From: Ipomoea triloba
Taxonomy: Eukaryota > Streptophyta > Magnoliopsida > Solanales > Convolvulaceae
Direction of reading: 5' to 3'
DNA: 64,000 nt
NCBI RefSeq assembly: GCF_003576645.1
Contig: NC_044923.1
Span: 17,005,587 to 17,069,586 of the forward strand
Shown here: piece after piece, positions 33,735-43,282 of the stretch
How the letters are laid out: each line of letters begins with the position of its first letter
How positions within the stretch are numbered: the stretch's first letter is position 1
Notes under the pieces: generated by a model
Told to the model about the DNA's origin: nothing
The model's input: the letters and a program-made list of their open reading frames with translations, nothing else
Databases searched by the model: none
Translations under genes and position numbers: made by a program

Positions 33735-34755
33735 AAAGTTCTCAAACTGTGAATATAATGTATAGAAGTTGTGAATATATAGACATGGATGTGTGGATCT
33801 ATAACAGATAGTATTATAATCACTGAAATCTATGAATATATACTTGTCAGATTGTGAATATATAGTATTGAAGCTGTGAATATATGGACATGAATGTGTG
33901 AATCTAGAACAGAAGCTGTGAATATATGGACATGAATGTGTGAATCTAGAACAGATACTATGAATATATGGACATGAATGTGTGAATCTAGAACAGATAC
34001 TACTAATATATGGACATGAATGTGTGAATCTAGAACAGATACTACTGTAATATGGACATGAATGTGTGAATCTAGAACAGATACTACTGTAGTCATTGAA
34101 ATATGTGAACAAGTATCACTGAAATGTGTGAATATGAACTTTTCAAACTGTGAATATAATGTATTGAAGTTGTGAATATATAGACATGGATGTGTGAATC
34201 TATAACAGATAGTAATATAATCACTGAAATCTATGAATATATACTTGTCAGATTGTGAATATATAGTATTGTAGCTGTGAATATATGGACATGAATGTGT
34301 GAATCTAGAACAGATACTACTGTAATCATTGAAATATGTGAACAAGTATCACTGAAATGTGTGAATATGAACTTTTCAAACTGTGAATATAATGTATTGA
34401 AGTTGTGAATATATAGACATGGATGTGTGAATCTATAACAGATAGTAATATAATCACTGAAATCTATGAATATATACTTGTCAGATTGTGAATATATAGT
34501 ATTGTAGCTGTGAATATATGGACATGAATGTGTGAATCTAGAACAGATACTACTGTAATCATTGAAATATGTGAACAAGTATCACTGAAATGTGTGAATA
34601 TGAACTTTTCAAACTGTGAATATAATGTATTGAATTTGTGAATATATAGACATGGATGTGTAAATCTATAACAGATAGTAATATAATCACTGAAATCTAT
34701 GAATATATACTTGTCAGATTGTGAATATATAGTATTGTAGCTGTGAATATATGGA
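33735..34755. repeat. Higher-order tgtgaat array, 233-bp period
   Basis: Within this ULP1-like intron the word gaacttttcaaactgtgaat starts at 34136, 34369 and 34602, a spacing of 233 bp each time with near-identical sequence between. A more diverged copy lies at about 33740-33900, followed by short ~48-bp repeats (gaatatatggacatgaatgt) at 33918-34060. Confidence 0.85.
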
Positions 34756-34902
34756 CTTACATAGGCAATTGTGCTGAAAAACACCCTCTTCGGTTGCCCG
34801 GGTGCACGCTCTTTGTCAAGCATTGAGAGCCTCAATGCCCATACATCTAAGAAGATATTTTCAACTTGGCCAACACTGAGCGAGATGAAGTGATCCCTAG
34901 TG

Positions 34903-37900
34903 ATCTCAATGTCACCAAAGCTGAAAAGTAATTCACTACAAAAGGCACAAAAAAAGAATTAGAATTAAAAAAAATAAGAAAATTTACCCAATCACAGTAA
35001 TGTAAGTAATTAATAAATATTTAGATGGAACATACTATTTAGGATGTTCCTCAGAAACTTCTACAAATGCATAGTTCGAGAGGAGTTTATCTGGGACAGT
35101 GGCATTTCTAATTTTCATCCAATGTTCATTCCAGAATAGAGACCGTAGGTTTAGGGGGATGTTCTTAAACTTTAGTTGAGGCCTCTTTCTAGTAATGACA
35201 TCCTCGACATCAGATTCACTCTCTGCTAATGCACTGTGTTCACATAATAGAAGTATTTAGTCAACAAAAAACAGAAGCTTATGTTTACCAAATATAGAGC
35301 CTTATATTCACACCTTGTTATCTCTATGTTCACTGTCTGTGAGGTCTATATTCACAATTTAGAATTTTGGAGGTTTAGCCTTAAGGTGTCCCAATGCTTT
35401 CTTCACAACTTTAGATCCCTATGTTCACAAATTGTTAGCTGTATATTCATCATCTGTTATATCTATATTCACAATTTGTTAACTGATTCCCTTTGTTTTA
35501 CAGATTCACAGCTTTAATGTTGTATATTCACAATTTATATATTCCATATTCACAGTTCTTAAACACCATATTCACACATCTTAGGACTTCAGATTCACTA
35601 TAAGTAGGTCACCTCTGTCACAGATTCACAGCTTTATAATTTTATATTCATATATTGCATATTAAACATTCACATTTTTTATAGTCCACATTCATAACAT
35701 TTTAGGGCTTCATTGCTAACTTTACAGCCATTCTATAGATTGACAAAAACATAGTACTAAGATCATTCTTTGTAGTCTAAGTTGTAGAGTCTGCTAAGTA
35801 AAAGTATTCCATTACCTATCAAATTCATCAACAGGGGAATCAGCCCTTTGAAAAGGAACTCTAGTCACACCTGCAATTCTATCCACCAGGGCATCAATCC
35901 CCGGTTCCCCCACAGCATCCTCTATCTCTTGCTCTTTCTCCTTCTCTTTCTCCTTTTCTTGTTGCTGCTCCTTGTCCTTCTGTTGCTGCTGTGCTGGTGG
36001 TGGTGGTGGAGTCAGCCTCAAATCACTCCCTTGCTGCTGTGCTGGTTGTGGTGGTGGAGTCACCCCTAAATCCCCCTCCTGTTGCTGTGCTGGTGGTGGT
36101 GATGGACTCAGCCCCAAATCAAAGGTCGGAGCATCTAATTGGTCCGATGGCTGTGTTGCTTGAGATAGCCCCAAGTCAAAAGAAGGGGCATTAGGATCCA
36201 CTTGTTTCCTTGTCTTTTCAAAGGCCTCGACAAGGGCATCCACAGCCGTAGTGAAGCTTTCACTACCAAAGAAGATGTCGTCCAGCTGGGAGGATGTTGG
36301 GGTTGCAGTAGCTTTTATGGTGCTGGCAACATTTAGCATGTTAGATAAGCCCGAAAATGTCTTCCTCATCACATTTACGGGTGCTCCTTGCTTTCCAATT
36401 TCAGCCATAGCCTCACCAAACTCTCCTACTGTCGAAGCCAACTTTTGTAGGATCCCTGCCACCTTATCTACGCTTGATGATGGGATATTCAATGCAGCAA
36501 CAGGAGGTTGATCATTCTGCCTGGAGGTGGCAGCAGCAATATCAGTAGGTTTTAATATTCTAGGGAGCACTGTCCCCCTTCCAAATGACCCTGCTTTGTT
36601 TTCTTCTTTAACCCTTTTTCTAGCAAGTTCAGCACTCCACCCAACAATGGTTGGGTATGTTTTATTCACTCTCATCCCCTTGAACTGTACTCGGTCAAAG
36701 TACACAAGCTGAACAAGACAGGGAGTTAGAATTGAAGGTTATTCACAGTTTGAAAAGCCCATATTCACACATTCATGTCCATATATTCACAGACTCAGTA
36801 CAGTATATTCACATATTCAATACACTATTACTATCTGTTATAGATTCACACATTCATGTCNATCTCAATGTCACCAAAGCTGAAAAGTAATTCACTACAA
36901 AAGGCACAAAAAAAGAATTAGAATTAAAAAAAATAAGAAAATTTACCCAATCACAGTAATGTAAGTAATTAATAAATATTTAGATGGAACATACTATTTA
37001 GGATGTTCCTCAGAAACTTCTACAAATGCATAGTTCGAGAGGAGTTTATCTGGGACAGTGGCATTTCTAATTTTCATCCAATGTTCATTCCAGAATAGAG
37101 ACCGTAGGTTTAGGGGGATGTTCTTAAACTTTAGTTGAGGCCTCTTTCTAGTAATGACATCCTCGACATCAGATTCACTCTCTGCTAATGCACTGTGTTC
37201 ACATAATAGAAGTATTTAGTCAACAAAAAACAGAAGCTTATGTTTACCAAATATAGAGCCTTATATTCACACCTTGTTATCTCTATGTTCACTGTCTGTG
37301 AGGTCTATATTCACAATTTAGAATTTTGGAGGTTTAGCCTTAAGGTGTCCCAATGCTTTCTTCACAACTTTAGATCCCTATGTTCACAAATTGTTAGCTG
37401 TATATTCATCATCTGTTATATCTATATTCACAATTTGTTAACTGATTCCCTTTGTTTTACAGATTCACAGCTTTAATGTTGTATATTCACAATTTATATA
37501 TTCCATATTCACAGTTCTTAAACACCATATTCACACATCTTAGGACTTCAGATTCACTATAAGTAGGTCACCTCTGTCACAGATTCACAGCTTTATAATT
37601 TTATATTCATATATTGCATATTAAACATTCACATTTTTTATAGTCCACATTCATAACATTTTAGGGCTTCATTGCTAACTTTACAGCCATTCTATAGATT
37701 GACAAAAACATAGTACTAAGATCATTCTTTGTAGTCTAAGTTGTAGAGTCTGCTAAGTAAAAGTATTCCATTACCTATCAAATTCATCAACAGGGGAATC
37801 AGCCCTTTGAAAAGGAACTCTAGTCACACCTGCAATTCTATCCACCAGGGCATCAATCCCCGGTTCCCCCACAGCATCCTCTATCTCTTGCTCTTTCTCC

Positions 37901-38819
37901 TTCTCTTTCTCCTTTTCTTGTTGCTGCTCCTTGTCCTTCTGTTGCTGCTGTGCTGGTGGTGGTGGTGGAGTCAGCCTCAAATCACTCCCTTGCTGCTGTG
38001 CTGGTTGTGGTGGTGGAGTCACCCCTAAATCCCCCTCCTGTTGCTGTGCTGGTGGTGGTGATGGACTCAGCCCCAAATCAAAGGTCGGAGCATCTAATTG
38101 GTCCGATGGCTGTGTTGCTTGAGATAGCCCCAAGTCAAAAGAAGGGGCATTAGGATCCACTTGTTTCCTTGTCTTTTCAAAGGCCTCGACAAGGGCATCC
38201 ACAGCCGTAGTGAAGCTTTCACTACCAAAGAAGATGTCGTCCAGCTGGGAGGATGTTGGGGTTGCAGTAGCTTTTATGGTGCTGGCAACATTTAGCATGT
38301 TAGATAAGCCCGAAAATGTCTTCCTCATCACATTTACGGGTGCTCCTTGCTTTCCAATTTCAGCCATAGCCTCACCAAACTCTCCTACTGTCGAAGCCAA
38401 CTTTTGTAGGATCCCTGCCACCTTATCTACGCTTGATGATGGGATATTCAATGCAGCAACAGGAGGTTGATCATTCTGCCTGGAGGTGGCAGCAGCAATA
38501 TCAGTAGGTTTTAATATTCTAGGGAGCACTGTCCCCCTTCCAAATGACCCTGCTTTGTTTTCTTCTTTAACCCTTTTTCTAGCAAGTTCAGCACTCCACC
38601 CAACAATGGTTGGGTATGTTTTATTCACTCTCATCCCCTTGAACTGTACTCGGTCAAAGTACACAAGCTGAACAAGACAGGGAGTTAGAATTGAAGGTTA
38701 TTCACAGTTTGAAAAGCCCATATTCACACATTCATGTCCATATATTCACAGACTCAGTACAGTATATTCACATATTCAATCCACTATTACTATCTGTTAT
38801 AGATTCCCACATTCATGTC
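34903..38819. repeat. 1.96-kb direct duplication around a single N (assembly join)
   Basis: 34903-36860 and 36862-38819 are nearly identical (differences only at the very end), with one N at 36861. The duplicated block holds the Pro/Gln-rich third exon of the ULP1-like gene, so the two identical 297-residue reading frames are most likely one exon. Confidence 0.85.
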
Positions 38820-39235
38820 CATATATTCACCCCTTCAATACTATATATTCACAATCTGACAAGTATATATTCATAGATATCAGTAATTATATTACTATCT
38901 GTTATAGATTCCCACATTCATGTCCATATATTCACCCCTTCAATACTATATATTCACAATCTGACAAGTATATATTCATAGATATCAGTAATTATATTAC
39001 TATCTGTTATAGATTCACACATTCATGTCCATATATTCACAGCTTCAATACATTATATTCACAGTTTGAAAGGTTCATATTCACACATTTCAGTGATACT
39101 TGTTCACATATTTCAACAATTACAGTAGTATCTGTTCTAGATTCACACATTTATGTCAATATATTCACACCTTCAATACTATATATTCACAAACTGACAA
39201 GTATATAAAAATAGTAATGAAAATTCAAAATAAAG
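38690..39235. repeat. attcaca-type repeat array in a ULP1-like intron
   Basis: The orientation is opposite to 33735-34755. The unit gattcacacattcatgtcc then atatattcac recurs, with a ~122-bp near-exact repeat (38795-38875 and 38895-38985 regions). Its 3' part is the inverse of the 34.1-34.7 kb array. Confidence 0.7.
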
Positions 39236-39835
39236 TGAACTTACTAGGATGAATGCAACGGGTCCAGTGAAGAATTGCTTGTCATTCTTCTGAAAAGATT
39301 GAATGGAGTCGACCATAGACTTGTGTGTATAGGCACACCAATTGTAGGTCTTGATCTGGTTAAGGTCTATCAAGGATTTTAAAATCCTAAAGTTGCAACA
39401 CCTATCTTGGTGGCCACACAGCATTGCCGATACTATAAATAGGACAAAGTCGCGTTTAAACATATCTCCATGGTCTCCTCTTTTCAGAATCTGCCCCGGC
39501 ATTGATGTTGTGATTGGGGATTTACCATCAATTCCCCATCGCTCCCTCCATAAAGCCACAAGGTTGGCATACGCTGCACTATCACCATCTTCTGCCATAT
39601 GCTCAAATCTTGTGGCCTCCTCAACCACGTTGCTCCCTTGTGGGATCCCCAATGTTATTTGAACATCATCCTCTTCTATAAGCAGCAATTCACCCCCTTC
39701 AAGTCAGATTGTAGAGCGATAAACATCAAACTGCCTAATCAAGTACTTCATTAGAGGGCCTTCACTCTTTGTTAGTTGGGGTGTAATATCCCTCCAAATC
39801 CGATCTCCTCCACAGCCCTTTTCTGTTCATCAGTC

Positions 39836-39975
39836 AGCTCTTGAACAAACTCAGCCACAATCTTCGGGCTCATTCTCAGCTCTTGAACAAACTCAGCCAC
39901 AATCTTCGGGCTCATTCTTGTATTCCACACAAACTCAGCCACAATCTTCGGGCTCATTCTTGTATTCCACATTTT
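39836..39975 (-). repeat. Coding tandem repeat in the first ULP1-like exon
   Basis: Three copies of a repeat of about 42-45 bp encode RMSPKIVAEFV followed by QEL or WNT. The unit length keeps the frame. Confidence 0.75.
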
Positions 39976-40299
39976 TTGTTGTTTCTCTACAGTTTCATCC
40001 TCATCTGTGCATGGATTTTTTCTTGTAGTTTTTCTCTTTGCTGCTCTTTCAGCCCAACTACCTTCCCCTTGTTCCACTGATTTCCTCTTTCCTGTTTGTT
40101 TTTCAGCGACAGATGGCCTATCATTACGCTGTTTTGTTCTTACTTCGGCTTGGATAGACGAGTCTGAACTTTCTGCCTCTGCAGCTTGAGAGGAAAGTAT
40201 AGCTCTTGTCTTCCTTGCCTCTTTGTTCACACGGCTAGGATTTGTTTTCTCCATTGCTGCCAATTGTACCATTGAATAGTTTAGAAATAAAAACAGAAC

Positions 40300-40985
40300 A
40301 CCACAGGGCTATAGATTCACACATTGAAAACTATATATTCACATAAGCTATACTACATATTCACAATCTAGAAACACCACAGGGTTATATGTTTATTAAT
40401 TATATCAACACTGTTATGCATTCACACATTCAAAACTCTATATTCATAGTTAATATACTCTATATTCACAGTCAAAACTCTATATTCATAGTTAATATAC
40501 TCTATATTCACAGTTAGAAAACTATATTCATAGTTAATATACTCTATATTCACAGTTAGAAAACAATATTCATAGTTAATATACTCTATATTCACAGTTA
40601 GAAAACAAAACATTCATACATTTCAGTGATAATTGTTCAGTAATAGGATTACTATCTCTTCTACATTCACACATTCGTAACACTAGATTCACATACCATA
40701 TACTGTATATTCACATTTTGAAAACTCTAGATTCACACATTTAAGGGGCAATATGTTTAGTACTTATATCAACACTGTTATGCATTCACACACTCAAATC
40801 ACTACATTCACAGAAGCAGTACTCTATATTCACAGTTTGAACACTCCACATTCACACATTTCAAGGGCAATATGTTTTGTAATTATATTTATCAATGTTA
40901 TGCATTTAGACATTCAAAACTCTATTTTCACGCTTCATATTCTCTATATTCACAGTTTGAAAACCTCACATTCACAGAGATTAAA
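40300..40985. repeat. attcaca-type subterminal repeat array of element A
   Basis: Degenerate units such as actctatattcacagttaga and cacattcacacatttcaagg. Four ~42-bp near-identical units lie at 40437-40605. This array lies 5' of the ULP1-like start codon and probably includes its promoter. Confidence 0.7.
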
Positions 40986-41391
40986 CTGTAGGTCACAAAA
41001 TTATAATCTCACACAGAGATTAAACTATTAACATTGTATGTTACATACAATAGAAATCTACTCCATAGAAACTCATTAAACTACTTAGAATCACAAAATA
41101 TTGAATAAAATGTAAAATTTTTGAACTAAAATCCCATAATATAAAAAGTGTGAAGAAATACCTGTTTTCAAAATGCTTCAATGATAGTATGAAGAGTGCT
41201 GCTTAGTGTTGTTGCAAAAACTTCCGGCGAACTAGTGCTATAGTGAATCGGCGATGCGATGCGATTATGTCCGGAGAACGGCGGAGGAAGGGAGAGTGAA
41301 TCGGCGAAATGCTCTTTGCAGAGTGATAATGGTGAAGAAGCGCTGTAACTTGCGCGAGAAGATGGTTTATATATTTAAAAAAAAATGATTG

Positions 41392-41433
41392 GCTGGGGAT
41401 AACGGTGCCACTAACGGCACCGTTATCCCCAGC
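41392..41433. repeat. Perfect 18-bp-stem hairpin inside the right end of element A
   Basis: gctggggataacggtgcc, a 6-base loop actaac, then the exact complement. It lies just inside the right terminal inverted repeat. The left end has only a short counterpart (taacgccgtta at about 27859-27869). Confidence 0.9.
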
Positions 41434-41436
41434 AAC

Positions 41437-41504
41437 TAAACGACGTCGTTTAAGGACCCAGGTGCACCTTGCAAGGTGCACCTGGGTCCACGGCATAACA
41501 ATTG
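41437..41504. repeat. Right terminal inverted repeat of element A, two perfect palindromes
   Basis: taaacgacgtcgttta (41437-41452) and a perfect 36-bp palindrome (41454-41489, arms ggacccaggtgcacctt) are followed by the terminus cacggcataacaattg. Confidence 0.9.
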
Positions 41505-41827
41505 GGCAAATTATGCTGTGGACCCAGGTCCACCTTGTAAGGTGGACCTGGGTCCAAAACTACGTCGTTTTTGTCTTTTTTTTTCTTTTTTTTTTTAAAT
41601 TAGTAAACATATTCCTGAATATAGAGTTGTCTAAAAATGTGTGAATGTAGAGGTTTCAAAGTGTGAATGTAGAGTATAGAAATCGTGAATATAGATTTAT
41701 GATTGTGTGAATGTAGAGTTGCCCAGAAATGTGTGAATGTGGAGGTTTCAAATTGTGAATATGGAGTATAGAAATCGTGAATGTAGAGTTATGCATGTGT
41801 GAATCTGTAATAGAGTTAAGAAGTTAT
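41505..41827. mobile_element. Left arm of MITE B
   Basis: Starts ggcaaattatgctgtggac, then a 36-bp palindrome with a central mismatch (41520-41555), then acgtcgttt, poly-T, and several tgtgaatgtagag repeats. It ends at gttat (41823-41827), the Copia target duplication. It matches 10880-11175 in inverted orientation. Confidence 0.8.
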
Positions 41828-43170
41828 TGTTGGTCCCAAGGGGATGGGGTACAAGTCTAGAGGGGGGGGGGGTGAATAGACTTGTATAAGATTTTGCAAA
41901 TCTTTTTCGACCTCTCGTGTGTATTGGACTTAGGATGTTTAGGTCCAATACCTCACAAGATGAAGACAAAGTTTTATGCGCAGCGGAAAAGTTATCCCAT
42001 TTTAATTAGCACGAGTTTGAGTTAGTTCGAGAGGTGTAATTATATACAGTTCGAGAGTTAGATCGAGAGATAATAACAGAAAGTAAATGCGAGAGAGATT
42101 TTTAAGTGGTTCGGCCAACCCGCCTACGTCCACTCTTCTTCCAGAAACTCCCTGGAAGGATTGCACTAAAAACTTCCCTTTCTAGTACAATATCGAGCGC
42201 TTGAGCTTTGATCACGAAGCCCGCCTCAAGCCTCAGGTTTTTCGCCCCGCTTCTTGTTACTCCACCTATCGAGCACTTGAGCTTTGATCACCAAGCCCGC
42301 CTCAAGCCTCAGGATCTTCACAAGACAGCTCCCAGGTTACTCCGCCTCTCCTCAGGTTTTTCTCCCCGCTTCCAGTTACTCCACCTCTCGAGTACATGAG
42401 CTTTGATCACCAAGCCCGCCTCAAGCCTCAGGATCTTCACTAGACAGCTGCCAGGTTACTCCGCCTCTTCTTGCTTAATCCAAAGCAAGGACCTTTCGTT
42501 GTCACGGTTGAATGTAACAAACTCCAATCTGACCACAAGCTATCGTTGAGTCAACTTCAATATAGAGCAGCTTCGGTCACCTTCTAGATGTGTAGCAGTT
42601 TAAGCTTTGTAACTCTCTCAAACATTAAGATGTGTTTTTCTCGCTATTTTTGAATATCAGGATGATATTCCGGATTGAGCACTTGCACTTGAATGTTTGA
42701 ATCAGACACCTCTTTAGGTTTTTGAATCAGCTAACTTTTTTTTTTGTGTGTCTTCACGTCCTTTTTATATGAGAGTTTGAGGAATAATTCCGTTGGAGGG
42801 AAAATTATTCCGTTTGAAATTTGTCTCCCATGCTGTGTATGGGACTTGCATCTTTTCAGCATTTTTCATGGAGTGGTGGTCTTGTAACTTGTACCTTTTG
42901 TTTGGTAGTGGATATTCCATAATCCACTTTCTTGAGTCAATGCTCCACTTGCTACTTTTGGTAAAAGTTACTCTTTTTATATTTCCATTGATCCTCGTTT
43001 TAGGGAATAATACCTACTTTGGATTGGTGCACCTTCTATCCGTTTGTTGTGGAATTCTGATATGGCTGATTAGCAAGAGAAGAACATTGATTTTATTTTC
43101 AGCGCATACGGTAAGTTTGACAATCGAGCTAATCTGCTAAAGCATGAAGTAAAAGCTCACGCAACACCCC
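41828..43170 (-). repeat. 3' LTR region of the Copia element
   Basis: The outer end, in element orientation, is ...cacccccccccctctagac... gggaccaaca, typical of SIRE LTR 3' ends. The inner boundary is unclear: the tgttaggaac start seen at the other end of the element is not found here. A candidate purine tract (gctgggggtgttg, inverted 43160-43172) marks the probable inner limit. 42190-42470 contains a repeated ~75-bp unit (cttgagctttgatcac-aagc). Confidence 0.6.
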
Positions 43171-43282
43171 CAGCAAAAGATATGTATATATTAATATAAG
43201 GGAATGTTTTACATACAATAGCAGAAAAGAAAGAGAAGATAAAGAACAACATAGATTTCAAATGCATGTAGACATCGAGAGC

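Larger units (their letters stand above)
32501..40272 (-). pseudogene. ULP1/C48 cysteine protease-like gene of element A; frameshift and stops
   Basis: Read on the minus strand: 40272-39772, about 39770-39245, 36708-35816 (repeated at 38667-37775 by an assembly duplication), 35233-35036, 34935-34761, 33717-33421, 33335-33192, 32920-32714 and 32617-32501. From the second exon on, all junctions are GT-AG and in phase. The N-terminal part (DMFKRDFVLFIVSAMLCG ... LKSLIDLNQIKTYNWCAY ... FTGPVAFI ... YFDRVQFKG) matches plant proteins that end in a ULP1 domain. The protease triad is visible: His in RHGHYF (33306-33308), Asp in EIIDN (33255-33257), Cys in DCRLFVMRHMETY (32801-32803). In active ULPs the Cys is usually followed by Gly; here it is Arg. 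Lesions: a 1-base frameshift near 39780, TGA at 39704-39706 and TAA at 32810-32812. ULP1 proteins remove SUMO. The role in the transposon is unknown. Confidence 0.8.
27760..41504. mobile_element. Mutator-like element 'A' carrying transposase and ULP1-like genes
   Basis: Ends: cgcaaattatgccgtggac at the left and, inverted, caattgttatgccgtggac at the right. The flanking 9-bp ggcaaatta (27751-27759 and 41505-41513) is the target duplication, made of the first 9 bases of MITE B. Inside are a MULE/FAR1-type transposase gene (plus) and a convergent ULP1-type cysteine protease-like gene (minus). Everything else is mostly tgtgaat/attcaca repeat. The apparent 13.7 kb includes a probable assembly duplication of 1.96 kb. 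Mutator-like elements carrying ULP1-like genes are known in plants (for example the Arabidopsis KI/Kaonashi group and melon CUMULE). This looks like such an element. Confidence 0.85.

Noticed and set aside
33735..34755. Regularly spaced repeats resembling a CRISPR array
   Set aside because: The genome is eukaryotic, units are degenerate, and there are no unique spacers of constant length. These are transposon subterminal repeats.
33708..34835. Several 115-170 residue frames (SHIHVHIF..., DSHIHVHI...)
   Set aside because: They are translations of the repeat array, with no protein character.
35812..38664. Two identical 297-residue genes in tandem
   Set aside because: They lie in a near-identical 1.96-kb block repeated around a single N, and the frame is an exon of the ULP1-like gene. 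Most likely one exon.
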